From: Nageia nagi
Taxonomy: Eukaryota; Pinophyta
Assembly: GCA_050084985.1 (NCBI GenBank)
Contig: JBITNC010000001.1
Location: 142,600,001-142,664,000, forward strand
Direction: 5' to 3'
Length of the DNA: 64,000 bases
Positions 22,211 to 33,452 of this stretch are shown here, piece by piece. The notes under the pieces were generated by a model, which was not told where the DNA came from, did no database searches, and saw only the letters and a program-made list of their open reading frames with translations. How positions within the stretch are numbered: the stretch's first letter is position 1; the number at the start of each line of letters is the position of its first letter. The position numbers and the translations under genes were made by a program.

Positions 22211-24552
22211 TGTTGAACAAGGTGCATCAATATTATTATCATTATTGTCAACACTCTCTTATGGATGTGTTCAACACTTGCAATGATAATGTTGTCATTG
22301 TTGTCAAAACTTGTCAAAAGTTGCAAATGGTGTGAAAGTCATTCATAGGTGCCTCTTTGAAAATGTTCAATGCTTATGAGGATGATTTTTATGTTCATAT
22401 GAAGTTGTTATAGGTTATTTATACAAATTTGCAAAATTTACAAAAAATGTTAAGAAGTTATCAAAATTGCAAAAATTGTAAAAGTTGTCAAAAAGGTGCA
22501 ATTCTTGAAAATGTTGCACATGCATGCTAATGGATTGTGTTGTATGGCCCAACATATGATTTTAAGCCTTGTTTATCAATTGGAAGTGAACTTACAACAT
22601 TGGATTAATGTTGGTTAGACATTGGTACTAGTTTGGATCTCTTGGTAATTTTGGCGAAATGGGTCAATGTCGCTTTGGTATGTGTTCGAACATGATGGAT
22701 CAATGTGGAACATGTTAGCATGTGTGAAAACATGTTATCAAGGTGTTTTAGGTATCATCTCTATGCTTGGACCAATTGTTTGCATTGTTGGTACCTGGTT
22801 GGATAATTTTACATATTTTAGGATATTCATAAAATTAGCCTCGGAGGCCACTTTGAAAGTGGAATATTAAGAAAAATGTGAAGATTTAGATCAAAAAATA
22901 TTAAATAAATGTAGTTGGTATTAATATGTACATGCATTTGAATTTCAAGTTAAACAAAGATCTGAGTAAGAAATAACATGAGTTATACAAAGACAAATTC
23001 TCACTTTTCTTAGTTTTGACTTTTGCAAAAGTAGCCCTAGAGGCCACTTTGAAAGCAAAATATAAAGATTTGGATATAAAAGTTTTTATTTTAGGTATTC
23101 ATATATACTAAGATTTTAAGTTTTAAATTTGAATCAAAACAAAGTTTGTATAAAGAAACGGTGAGCATTACAAAATAGCTCCAAAGAACTTTTTTAAGTT
23201 TTGAACAGTTTTGTTGTTTTCATGACAATTTTGCTTTGGGGTGTATTTGGTAGAAATGGATAAGTGTTTTGCATGTTTGTATGTGTGAAAATAGTTTATA
23301 ATAATATTAGAAGTGTTATCTTAGTGTTTGGGTTGATTGGTGGCATTGTTGATATTTGTTTGGACAAGTTTGCACTTTGTGGGATAGGTGCAAAATTAAC
23401 ATCGGAGGCCTTATTGTAGGTAAATTATGAGAAATCCATAATGAATTGATATATGAAAATTTATAGGATGTATTTATTATTAATATGAACATAATATACA
23501 AATTTTAAGTAAAAAATACATCCAAGAAAGATTTGGCATGAATTACAAAAACCTAATTTATTACTTTTTCCAATTTTGGGTAGCCTTATGAATAGTGATG
23601 TTTTTGGTCAAATTTATTGCTTATATTTATGTAATTGGTTGTTTAAGAGTTTATTAATGTATAAATAACTAATATGAACAACATTGGTTCTTGAATCATA
23701 TTAATTCAAGGTCCCAAAGTTGGAGAACGAGTAATGTGCACAATACTTTGTCCTTGTATTGTTTGATAAAATGTTTCATTAACACTTGGGCACTTTATAA
23801 AATTGTTTTATATTTGTTACAAATTGAAAAGAGATTTTTATTTATGATAGAGTGTTTCTTATTTAAAAATTAGACAAAGTGATAATTTTAAAAGTAGTGA
23901 GAGCTATTGAAACAAAAATATTTGAGAATATTGTGGATGTGTTGGCTAGTTGCAAGGAAGATGATAGTAAGTGGAATTGTTTGAGAAAATATCAATAATA
24001 TTTGAAAGAGTATAAATTTTGGTAAAATAATACAATTGAATTGATTATTTATTCATTATATATCCCTTGAATATACCTTTCCAATGAATATAAACATGCT
24101 TATCTTTTCTAAAGTTTGCCCTTCATTTAAGGAATTTTGGTCAAGAAGTGTTTTGGAGGATAGATTATATTTTCTTGATTTAAAAGGACAAAAAGGAAAG
24201 GGTTTGTAGTGTGTTTTGAGAGATTATTGGATCTAAGAAGTGTATGAGTGTGCAAGATGTTGAAGATTGAAAAGATTGATATCATCAATGTTTAGAGTAT
24301 GAGTTTGTTTGTATGTAGGGTTTGAGAAGATTATAGAGTTTGGACAAAACATTTAAATAAAGATTTTCATGAGCTATAATATTTAGGGTCTTTTGAAAAG
24401 GTTTAATTATATTCATCAAATATTTATGATTTTCTAGTTGGTGCTAATAAATAAGGGGATTGATGTCTCCTTCTCATTGGTGCTAGTAAATTAGGGGATT
24501 GGTGTCTCCTTCTAGTTGGTGCTAGTAAAGTTAGGGGTTGGTGCTCTCTCTC
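22211..24552 (+). repeat. 3' LTR of element 2, truncated
   Basis: Matches 15,500 to about 17,927 of the 5' LTR in order, including the module duplication and three units of the 39 bp array (24,436, 24,475, 24,514). Similarity stops about 24,552. The last 230 bp (U5 and the end) are missing, so the right end was lost by deletion or a later insertion. Confidence 0.85.
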
Positions 24553-24599
24553 ATGCATATATATATCTTTGTCAACCCTATACCTAATTTTATCCTTAT

Positions 24600-26454
24600 A
24601 TGAATGTATATACTACTATAAATCAGCTCATAGGGACTCATTTTCCTAGTTGGATTGATCAAGTAAAGATTGAGATTGCCCAAGCAAAAACTTGAGCTCC
24701 TCAATCTCACCTAGTAACGAGTTGTAAATTTGAATCTTTAGATATGGTACTCCTCCTCCAAAACTCCCTCACCCTAAGAAACATCGTCCTCTACTTAGAC
24801 ATCCATCATTAAAACACCCTTAGTTGAACCCATCTTCATATTAGGTCCCTTATCTCTAGTAGGCACTATGCCTACATTCTCCACTTATTGCCACACTTAG
24901 TGATCCTATTTTCCCTCCTTGGCCTTCTCCAACTCAACCTACCACCACACAACAAAAGCCTACATCAATCCAACATCATAAACATCCACATACTCCTTAA
25001 TATCTTCATCCTTAGTGGGATATGGGTTAACATAAACAAGGGGCTCAAGACCATTCATGGGAAGGGTGCCTTCTCTTTGATATTGCATAGGATCTAAAGG
25101 AACAACCTAAACTAGACTAAAATAGTGGTTGAAATGCTCAAAATAAAAAATAACGCAAGGAAATATATTATATGGACACTAAGAACCCTCACTGGATAAG
25201 TGCTTGTAATCTCTACCTCTAACTCATACTATATTGGATACTGATGATAAGGATGAAACCTGACATAATTAGGCACATGCTAGCTAAGAACCCTATAGTA
25301 GAAATGAACATCTCTACTGACATTGTTAGGAGGATGAATGTAGAATTCCTCCCTCCATCTCAAGGTCCCTACTACATATTACACATTATTTGTTAAATGA
25401 GGAATCAAAAATCTATGTGTGTGTAATCGCTATATGCTCATTTGCACACTCTTGTAGTGTGATAGTCATAAAAAATATAGTCTTGCTACCTTGAGAATAA
25501 AAAAATAATTCCTTATAAATCTAAGCCAACAAAGTGGGAACCCAATCAAGGATTATGTCATACTACATCATATCCATAATAATTGAAAGAAACAACCATG
25601 GGAAGTGACTACTACCCATGTTGGGTAAAGCATAACACTGAATCAAGCCCATCAAGTAGGAGAACCTAATGCTCCCCTGCTAATCATCATGAAAATACTG
25701 ATAGTATCAAATACCATTTGAGCTTATCTTAGAGATGATGGTAGCAACTCTATCAACCCCATATAGATAAGAGATAGTAGGCCAAGCATCATCTCTATCA
25801 ATAATATGCTAAATCTATTGATCATGGATAGGCAAACAATAGAGTTAATGAATGTCCTCTATCATAATGGTCATCTCTCTTATCGAGAGATGGAAGGTAA
25901 AAGTAGTAGACTTCCACCTCTCAAGAAAATCTACTAAAAGAGGTTACTCCAAGGCATACAATCCATGAAGGGTCTAATCCCCAAGAACACACCCCAAAGA
26001 AATGTGTGGTCTACATCAATAAGGAATAAATGTCCCTCCAAAATAATGGTGGGATAATAACCCCTAGGGTTGAAAATATCATGTACCTAGAATATATAGT
26101 AAGCTAAACTAAGGAAAAAAAAATAAAGGATGAATGTTGATGACCTTGAAACCAAATTGCAGAGTCACTAGCATCCATTGGCTAAATGTAAGTGAACTTG
26201 AAACATTTTGACTCTGGCTAGCGACCACTATTGAAATTAAAAAAAAAATTAAAAAAGCTATAAAACTAGCCTACAATCAAAATCTAAATGGTTAAAAATT
26301 ACCTAAATGCAAAAATAACTAACTCTACGATTTTCATTTTTCAATTTTAGCCATAAAAATGGATTATCAAGTAAAAAACTAAAAAGAGGGTTTAAAACCA
26401 TACCTCATCCTTGATTGGTCTCATTGGGATAGCTTGTGTCCTCCTCGATGGCAT
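24600..26454 (-). pseudogene. Plant mobile domain (PMD) gene remnant with intron-like gap
   Basis: Read on the minus strand. The start is an ATG at 26,454 (MPSRRTQAIPMRPIKDE) followed by GTATGG, a plausible 5' splice site. A TTTCAATAG near 26,234 could be the acceptor before VASQSQNVSSSLTFSQW. The core from about 25,930 down to 25,800 reads LVDFLERWKSTTFTFHL then REMTIMIEDI and YCLPIHD, the signature of PMD (ERW..ET.TFHLP.GEMT.TLEDV...LPI.G). The frame continues with DAWPTISYLYGVDRVATIIS to about 25,100, then a Leu-rich tail. Many stops. PMD proteins occur as host genes and as passengers of plant transposons; orientation opposite to all the LTR elements here suggests a separate or antisense origin. 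Confidence 0.7.
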
Positions 26455-26729
26455 CTTGACTTATGAAAAATGATAACATGGCTAAATAGAAGGTCAAATG
26501 GTAGAAAGAGTACAATAAGATGATAGGAACTTTGGAAAATAGAAAAAGAAAACTAAAAAAGTGATAGGTCACTTTTTTTTTTACTCACAACTTTGAATGC
26601 TAACATTTTTAAGTTGAATGCTGGCAATTGAGATGGAATGTCAATGAATTGAACCAAATGATGGCAACCATTTAAAAACTTAAATAAAAAGAAAATAAAA
26701 AATACAAAATTTTTAAGCCCTCCTAGTAT
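26455..26729. other. A+T-rich DNA upstream of the PMD remnant
   Basis: Would be the 5' flank of the minus-strand PMD gene. No TATA box or other promoter motif stands out from the base composition. Confidence 0.4.
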
Positions 26730-26960
26730 CTCATCATGATTCCTAAATGAGGTAATGTAAAAATAGAGTAAAATATATATTCATAAAAAAATTAAAAGTT
26801 TTCCTTTTAGCATCTTATCATGATTCTTTGATGAGGTGAAATTGGAAAAAATATCTCGTCATAAGTCTTTGATAATACAACATCAAGGAAATATACCTTC
26901 ATGAGTCCTTGAAGGAATAATTACCATTTTTATACCCCTCATCATTAATCCTTGATGAGC
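26730..26960. repeat. Array of hairpin-forming units with about 41-42 bp period
   Basis: Units at 26,730, 26,814, 26,855, 26,896 and 26,938 share an 8 base centre like TGATTCCT flanked by complementary arms: CTCATCA/TGATGAG at 26,938-26,959 (7 bp, perfect), CCTTCA/TGAAGG at 26,896-26,915 (6 bp, perfect), near-perfect pairs in the others. Spacings are 84, 41, 41 and 42 bp, so one unit between the first two seems eroded. Confidence 0.65.
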
Positions 26961-29328
26961 CCCCCCTAAAAAAAAGTATCAAAATCAAAATGTCAAAGCC
27001 TCCTACTTTTTAAATTTGATCAAAGTGGCATGTTCAAAAGATATTGGATTTCACAAATGATTCAAACTTTAAAAAATTAAACATGATTTAAAAACATGGA
27101 ATAACATTTTATGCAAGATCATCATGTAACCTCAATGTTGGAACAAAGAGTAGTAAAACCAAATCAATTGTATACATAAGAATAATTTACCATCATGTAC
27201 ACACTTTAGTATATGGAGATGAACTAGAGTCTCATCACACAACTTCCACAAACAACATACAGTATGAAGATAGACACAAGTGATATTTTGGTATATACCA
27301 TAATTATCTTCAAAACGTATCAAGTGCAAAATATTAAGATATGATTTAATCATGATTCAACCAATCAAGTTTGAATTATTCAAGAGTATAAGTCAATTTA
27401 AAGCATCAATGTAAGAGCCAAACACACAAGTTAGGGAACTTGAACATGCCCACTTTTTAGATAAAGGAAATTTTTGAATTATCCTATACTTTCAAGAATA
27501 AATAATTCAAAAAGGGGAAAAATATATATACCCAAAAATAACCCTTCATTCTAAAGTTGAACAAAGGGAATAAAAAAATAATATTTATTATAAGAGTTAT
27601 AATAAATGAAAAATTCCAACACTTGACTTTGAATATTAGAAACCCAATCTAGATGCTAGCATCCTCTCCCAGGATGTTGATGAATCTATAATTAGCAAAG
27701 CTAAAATAAGATAGTGAGCTATTGAGTGATTCATCCCTCAAATCTATGGACAAGAAGTTAGTCACTATCAATTTTGTAGATTTGCATATAAGACCATGAC
27801 CATTTTGGATCTAGATGAGCTCTTGGACCAAGTTTCTAACATTTAAAATGTGAAATCCAACCAATTTTTTAATCTATAGATAAAAACTTTAGGAATGAAG
27901 AAAGGGACCCCAAATTCAAAGTAGTATTACTTTATAGAAATTCATTTAGAGCTTTTGAAGAGTTGAGTACTTTATTTATGCACTTGTTCATGTACATAAT
28001 TTCAATATCTTCATATTTTATATAAGCAAGTATGTTTGATGGTTTATTTTGGCATGTGTGAAGGATCCATAGGTGCTAAAGCATGAAATATTGAAGCTTT
28101 ATCAAAGTAGTAACAACCAATAAATAAGAGATTAAGCTAAAAAAAGAAATACGAGAGGAGAATCAACAAAAAAACACTTCAATTGTAGAAATACCAATGA
28201 TTACATATTAGATGTTTGTGATTGGAGACAACTGTTGATGATTTTATCTAAATTGATGGTGACTTTGTAAAAGCCTAAGAGGCTCTAAAATATAATTTTG
28301 TAAAAGCCCTTCAAGTAAGGAAATGAATCCAAAGATTCATTTTGTACAATTTTAGGTCACTTAGAAGAGTAATAAAATGCATATTGTTATTTGATGTGTG
28401 TTTGTCTTGTTTGTTAACATGTTACTTTTTTGGGTCAATACTATCTTAGAAATCACCTTCTAAATAATGAGATAGGTTCCTTGAGATTGACACCACTACA
28501 ATATCTAAGCTATTTTATTTATTTTTATCATTTTAAGTTAAAATACTCTTATCATACATAATATAACTCATGCATGAGAGAATAATATGAAATATTTCCT
28601 TTTTATAATAATAAATTAGCATTATAAATTTTATCCATAAATTTGATAATAAGACTAATTTGAATAATTCTACCGATACCTTTGATAATTTTAGTTCTAT
28701 TTTTTATTTATTCATAATACAAGATTAAATAAAAATTTTATATCAATTAATGGATGTTGAAAAATTATTTCATTTCTAATTTGATAAGTTGCATTCAAAT
28801 TTACAAACATAAATTTATACCAAAATATAACTTTATATATTATTTTTATATCCTAGAGACTATTCAAAATCCTTAACAATAATTGAAATATTTTTATCAT
28901 TCAAGTAATAGTGAATCATAATTGAAACCTTCACAATATAAAACTAGATACACATTTATTTATAATTATAAAGCTTTAATTCAGATCACATTGGATATTT
29001 TAAATATCAAGTAAAATAGTATTGACTTCCAATGTCAAATTAGATATTTCATACATATGTCATCAAGGAAAAAAGAGTAATTGACTATTATCAATATATA
29101 AATAGCTATTCATATATTGAAGAAAAAAATTTAATAATTAAATTGGTAATTTTAGTATGTGATTGCAACTAGGAAAACACATTAAACAATTTTCATATAT
29201 AAACATATATAAATAAGTAATACTTCAATGGTGTATAATAATAAAAACTCAAACAATAAATATTCAAATCTAGATAGGATAACATAAAGTTTATTTGAAA
29301 GAAGCCAAAAGGCCCTTTGGATGAATCA
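26961..29328. other. A+T-rich DNA, no gene recognised
   Basis: A frame fragment near 27,700-27,840 (SHYQFCRFAYKTMTILDLDE in one frame) has protein-like composition but no recognised family. 28,500-29,200 is extremely A+T rich without repeats that I can define. Confidence 0.4.
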
Positions 29329-29945
29329 ATCAAGAAAAAGTGGAAGCAAGATCCTAAACTTGCTAAGGTATGATGCAACCTCTTCACATATGATAAGGAC
29401 AAACTAGAAGAGGAAATTGAGATTAACCTAGAACCAAAAATTATCAAAAATGAAGTTATAATTTCTATCCCAAAATCCATAGTAGTTACAAAGTCTGATA
29501 GATACCAAAATACTCTAATAGGAAGTTTTGTCAAAATTAGACCATGAATTGAACTAATCAAATAATAGGTGGTGTCCTCTTGGAAAATATTTGGAAGCAT
29601 GGAAGATTTCCCCCTCGCATGCAAATTTCTATTTTTTAATTTCTCTAATTTGGAAGATAAGGATAACGTAATCAAATTAGTCCCCTATTTTTTTGAATAT
29701 AAAGGATTGGTTCTACATAAATGGTTCAAGGGATTCAAATAAAAAATGGAGAATATCAACATGATCTCAACATCAGTAAGCCTTTGAAACTTACCTCCTG
29801 AATTTTGAAATACTCGCATCTTTGCAAGCATATCTAAGAGAATCAAATATTTAATTTCAATTAAGAGAGGGACTAGGAATCAAAGTAGAATGACAAATTT
29901 ATGATTCTATATCAAAATTAACATCTACAAACAAGTAAGAAATAA
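29329..29945 (+). pseudogene. DUF4283 domain remnant (LINE ORF1-like or DUF4283 gene)
   Basis: A single frame holds for about 600 bp. LIGSFVKIRP near 29,515 matches the start of DUF4283, followed by VVSSWKIFGSMEDFPLACKF, NFSNLEDKDNVIKLVPYFFE, YKGLVLHKWFKGF, then NLPPEF and FASISKRIKYLI. In this family the positions before NLPPEF and after it are Trp; here both are TGA, a G-to-A change in TGG. DUF4283 is found in the first ORF of plant L1-type LINEs and in related gag-like proteins with a zinc knuckle, thought to bind RNA. No ORF2 endonuclease or RT was found nearby. The minus-strand frame at 29,193-29,675 is a shadow of this domain. Confidence 0.75.
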
Positions 29946-30949
29946 TTTTTATTAATGAGAAGTATGCATGTTCTTAGGAATAATAAATTTTATACCTAAA
30001 TCTTCCATTTTAATGTACTAATTATAGTAAGTTCTATCACTATGTTAAATAATGCCCAAACAAAAAATATCTCACTTAAGTATAGATACTAATGAAAGCA
30101 ATGATTCAATATGGAAAATGGTTAAAAAAGTGGCCCCAAGAAAGTAAATATATGATCTTAATATGAATACCAATCAAATCGAATCAAATAAGGGATAACA
30201 TCAAAATCCAAAGAAACTAATTCATAATCCAATAAAAGGAAACCCATATGCCCACTAAAAAACTTGAAAACTAATGACCTTTTATAATCAAATGAGGATG
30301 AAGGTGAGGACCAAATGGATAATGATATAGGAGATACAAAATCTAATGAATATGAAATCCCTATGGAAATAGAATTAGTCCTTGATGAAATCATAGGAAA
30401 AATAATCCAAAAATGAAAATGCAAGTAAAAGGAGTGCTCTTTAGAAAGAAAGAGGACTACACAAGGGGAATTAGACCCAATACTAATATGAAAATATACA
30501 ATTCTAAGGAAAACCTCAAATTTAAGTCAACAAGGGACCATTAAACCTAAAAATATTCAATATAGGATGAAGAAAAAATGGAGGAGATTGAAAAAGGGAT
30601 GCAAACCACTCTAAAGAAAAGTGGATATATCCATTCTTTATGATTCAAGCTCTAATGTTGATGCAAGGTAGTATGAACCCCATGATTGGGAGGCTAGATA
30701 ATAGTCTCAAGAGAAAGTATTCAAATACTATCCAAGGAGTAAAACAAAGATTAAGGTGGTGCAAGGTAACTTCTAATGTCACCATTCATGCTAGGAAGTG
30801 GCATATTCATAACTATTATCTAAGGGTAAAAAATTAATTTTCATCCCCTTTTTAACTTCATATGAAATATGGATTGAAGGATGTTGAGAATGATAGACCC
30901 ATACACTTTTAAACTTGAAAAACATATAAGTGCCTCATAATTTCATACA
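29946..30949 (+). other. Weakly coding-like DNA after DUF4283
   Basis: Contains an acidic stretch (SNEDEGEDQMDNDIGDTK, about 30,287-30,340), a basic stretch (PKNIQYRMKKKWRRLKKG near 30,545-30,600) and a 65-codon frame at 30,640-30,837. It may be the C-terminal part of the DUF4283 protein, but the frame shifts too often to join with confidence. Confidence 0.3.
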
Positions 30950-31981
30950 AGCCTCATGCTTTTCAACTCGTGGATATGACTATTGTGCATGCAATTAGTC
31001 ATAACATTAGGGGGTATAAGTCTCAATACGGCAAGTTGAGAATATACAAAATAAGTTTCCCCTTCCTTCTCTTTGCAAACTTGATAAATATCAAGCATTA
31101 TAGAAATATGGAGAAGGCCTATAGAACTAAGCCTAGTAATGTTAGATAGGTGAAATATGATGAAGAATGCTGGAACCTATTTCAAAATGGAGAGGTTAGG
31201 AGATACATGGAACTTTATGATAGTTTCATCCTTGCCATATCCCAAAAAATTATCAAGGGTTGGGAAGGAAATAGGATCCAGGTTAGAGTGGTTCTAGTTA
31301 ATTTCTCCATATATTCTATTGTGAAGGTGACATGACTTAGTATCAAGGGGAAAGTCCTTCAAAGGAAGGAGAAAGCCAAGGAATATGATGTTGAGGCCTT
31401 CTTTGTAGAAGGAGAATAATTGATAAATGAGGGTACTAGTTTTATCCTTCAAAAGCTCCTCAAGCCTTAGGATTGAATGGTGAAATGCATCAATCCACTA
31501 CTTCACCCTTGATGTAAGGTATACCATTATTTTTGGAACATATTTCCTCTTGCTTAAATATTTTTGGTGGGTATAGTTAATGCATATCAAAAACTCATCA
31601 TCACAACATACTTATGAGATGCAATAAGAAACTTAATGGAGATCATCCAGAAAGGGTAATGGTTTGAGCCTATATACCAAGATCTGATGGACATCATGTA
31701 TAGAGTGGATATAGCCTCATAATTATATGCCAATTTTCTACCAAAACTCAATTCAATTGAAGTTGGTAGTAAAAAAGCAAAAGGAGGAGAAAAGAAAAAA
31801 AGGGCCCATCTAATAGTTGAGAAAAGGTTAAAATTTAAAAGGGAAAGGCAAACTAGAAGAAAAATGTGATGCATTTAAAGGAAAAAGGTAGGGTGAAGAA
31901 AATACCCTATCCTCCTATACAAGCTAATAAGGAAAACACCCTAAGCCCAACTACAAGGGAGAGGAGGAGTAATAGGCTAAA
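30950..31981 (+). pseudogene. Decayed transposon-type ORF, interrupted by element 3
   Basis: One frame from about 31,018 to 31,435 has only three stops and reads KISFPFLLFANLINIKHYRN, YDEECWNLFQNGEVRRYMEL and IIKGWEGNRIQVRVVLVNFS, followed by LSIKGKVLQRKEKAKEYDVE. The motif GW(x)G(x)(x)(I/V)xVRGxxVNFSxxxI is reminiscent of retroelement-associated 'putative plant transposon protein' domains; that assignment is from memory and uncertain. Further pieces (LIITTYL, PIYQDLMDIMYRVDIAS, LYANFLPKLNSIEVGSKKAK) lead to a basic tail and end at TTRERRSNRL, where the 5' LTR of element 3 begins. The ORF therefore seems to be the pre-insertion target. Confidence 0.45.
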
Positions 31982-32275
31982 TGTCATGATCCTCTCTTTT
32001 TGCACTTTTACATGTTTTGATTATTAATTATGGAGTTTTGACATACTTGCATTAGAATAATTAAAATCATGTGTTATTTTATATGTTATGATCATGATAT
32101 TATATAAAATAGTTTGATGCTATGGTTTCATGTGATACTAGAAATTATAGTCTTACAAGTGAACCACTTTGTTATTTGTATAAAGATGATTGGACACCAA
32201 TAGTCCAAAAGGAAAGTAATTTAACTTAGGTTGAATGATTTTTATGTGTGCTCATTCCATTATCCCACATGTCTA

Positions 32276-32300
32276 TTTATTATTATTATTATTATTATTT
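32276..32300. repeat. (ATT)n microsatellite
   Basis: About eight ATT units inside the 5' LTR of element 3. The 3' LTR has only a short remnant (TTTATTATTTG) at the matching place, so it expanded after insertion or shrank in the other copy. Confidence 0.85.
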
Positions 32301-33434
32301 TGAATTCATTGATGAATTTGTTTTAACTTTTTGAGTCATTGTTGAGTTGGGAACAATGATGGATTAGCCTAGTTCCTTAACTTCATACTTGCAAAATAAA
32401 ATAAAATGAGGAGTTATAAGTATTCATGAAATAAGAATGCAATGCATTTATGAATCATTTTCAAGAAATAGAAAAAATGCCAAATTAGTACATATGATTT
32501 GATTAAGTCATTGTGCATTCATTATTTAGGAGCAATACATTTAAAATATTTAAATGCAAACTAAGTATCTAGAGATATTTCATTAAAATGATAATGTATT
32601 TTTTTTTCAATAAAAGTTTTGAATATTATGCAAAATAAAATAAAAGGAAAATATTTAATTTCATAATTTGCATTTTATGGTTTGTTGGTCCCAGAGAAGA
32701 AATTTCTAGGAAGTTTTGGAGGAAAGCTTCATCAAGGAAGTTGAGCAATTGTTCATGGCTCCATGTTGGTCCTATTTATGATAGTTTTTGGTATGCTTTA
32801 GTATACTTGGATCTTGTATGAAGAAGAGGAATCTAGAGCAAAGTTTATTTTGCATTTTGAAGAATTAGTGCATTTCAAAATTAGGTTTTCTCCATTATTA
32901 TTTACCTTGCATGAAGTTTGGTTTTGCTCTATTATTCTTGTTTTGCATACTAAAATATGAAAATAGGAATGATTAGTTATTTGCAAGTTTTCTACATCTT
33001 TGTTGAATCTAGAATGAGAAAGAAGATTACATTTGGGTTTATTGGGTGAAATACAATGTTGAATTCAAATTTAAACTTGGGTATTGTAGTTATTTGTTTA
33101 AACAAACAGTAGACAAAACTCTACAATAAAAAAATTGGATTTTTCATTACAAGAAAATATAGTGGAAGTAGGGTTTTCAAGTAAGAAACAAATCTAGAAA
33201 ACATAGTTCAAATCTTAGTTCCAAGAGATCTTTGGAAAGAACTTGGAAATCTAAACAAAATCCACATTCCATATTTGTAAATGGGCCATTAGAATTATAG
33301 ATAATGCTCTTTGAAATCAAGGTTAAACTATAGTTTGTATACCTCTACATGTATCCTTTCCATGTTTATGAGTGCTTTTAAAAATCTTGTTTATAATATA
33401 AAAGTATACCTTTTATATTATAAATAATAAAGTG

Positions 33435-33452
33435 TATATATATATATATATA
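33435..33452. repeat. (TA)n microsatellite
   Basis: Nine TA units in the 5' LTR of element 3. The matching part of the 3' LTR near 45,494 has only about four. Confidence 0.85.

Larger units (their letters stand above)
15500..24552 (+). mobile_element. Deleted Ty1/Copia retrotransposon related to element 1 (element 2)
   Basis: 5' LTR 15,500-18,156, PBS at 18,159, gag-pol remnants, PPT at 22,199-22,210 and a truncated 3' LTR 22,211-24,552. LTR ends (TGTTGA), parts of the LTR body, gag knuckles and pol agree with element 1, so they are sister families. Two internal deletions are clear: the N-terminal gag domain is missing, and the integrase core plus the first half of RT are missing. The 3' LTR lacks its last part, so no target duplication can be checked. 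The element is dead. Confidence 0.9.

Noticed and set aside
26938-26959. Hammerhead ribozyme core
   Set aside because: TTGATGAG is near the CTGATGAG core, but no GAAA partner strand or stem arrangement is present.
29193-29675. 160-codon minus-strand ORF
   Set aside because: Antisense shadow of the DUF4283 remnant, which has a clear family match on the plus strand.
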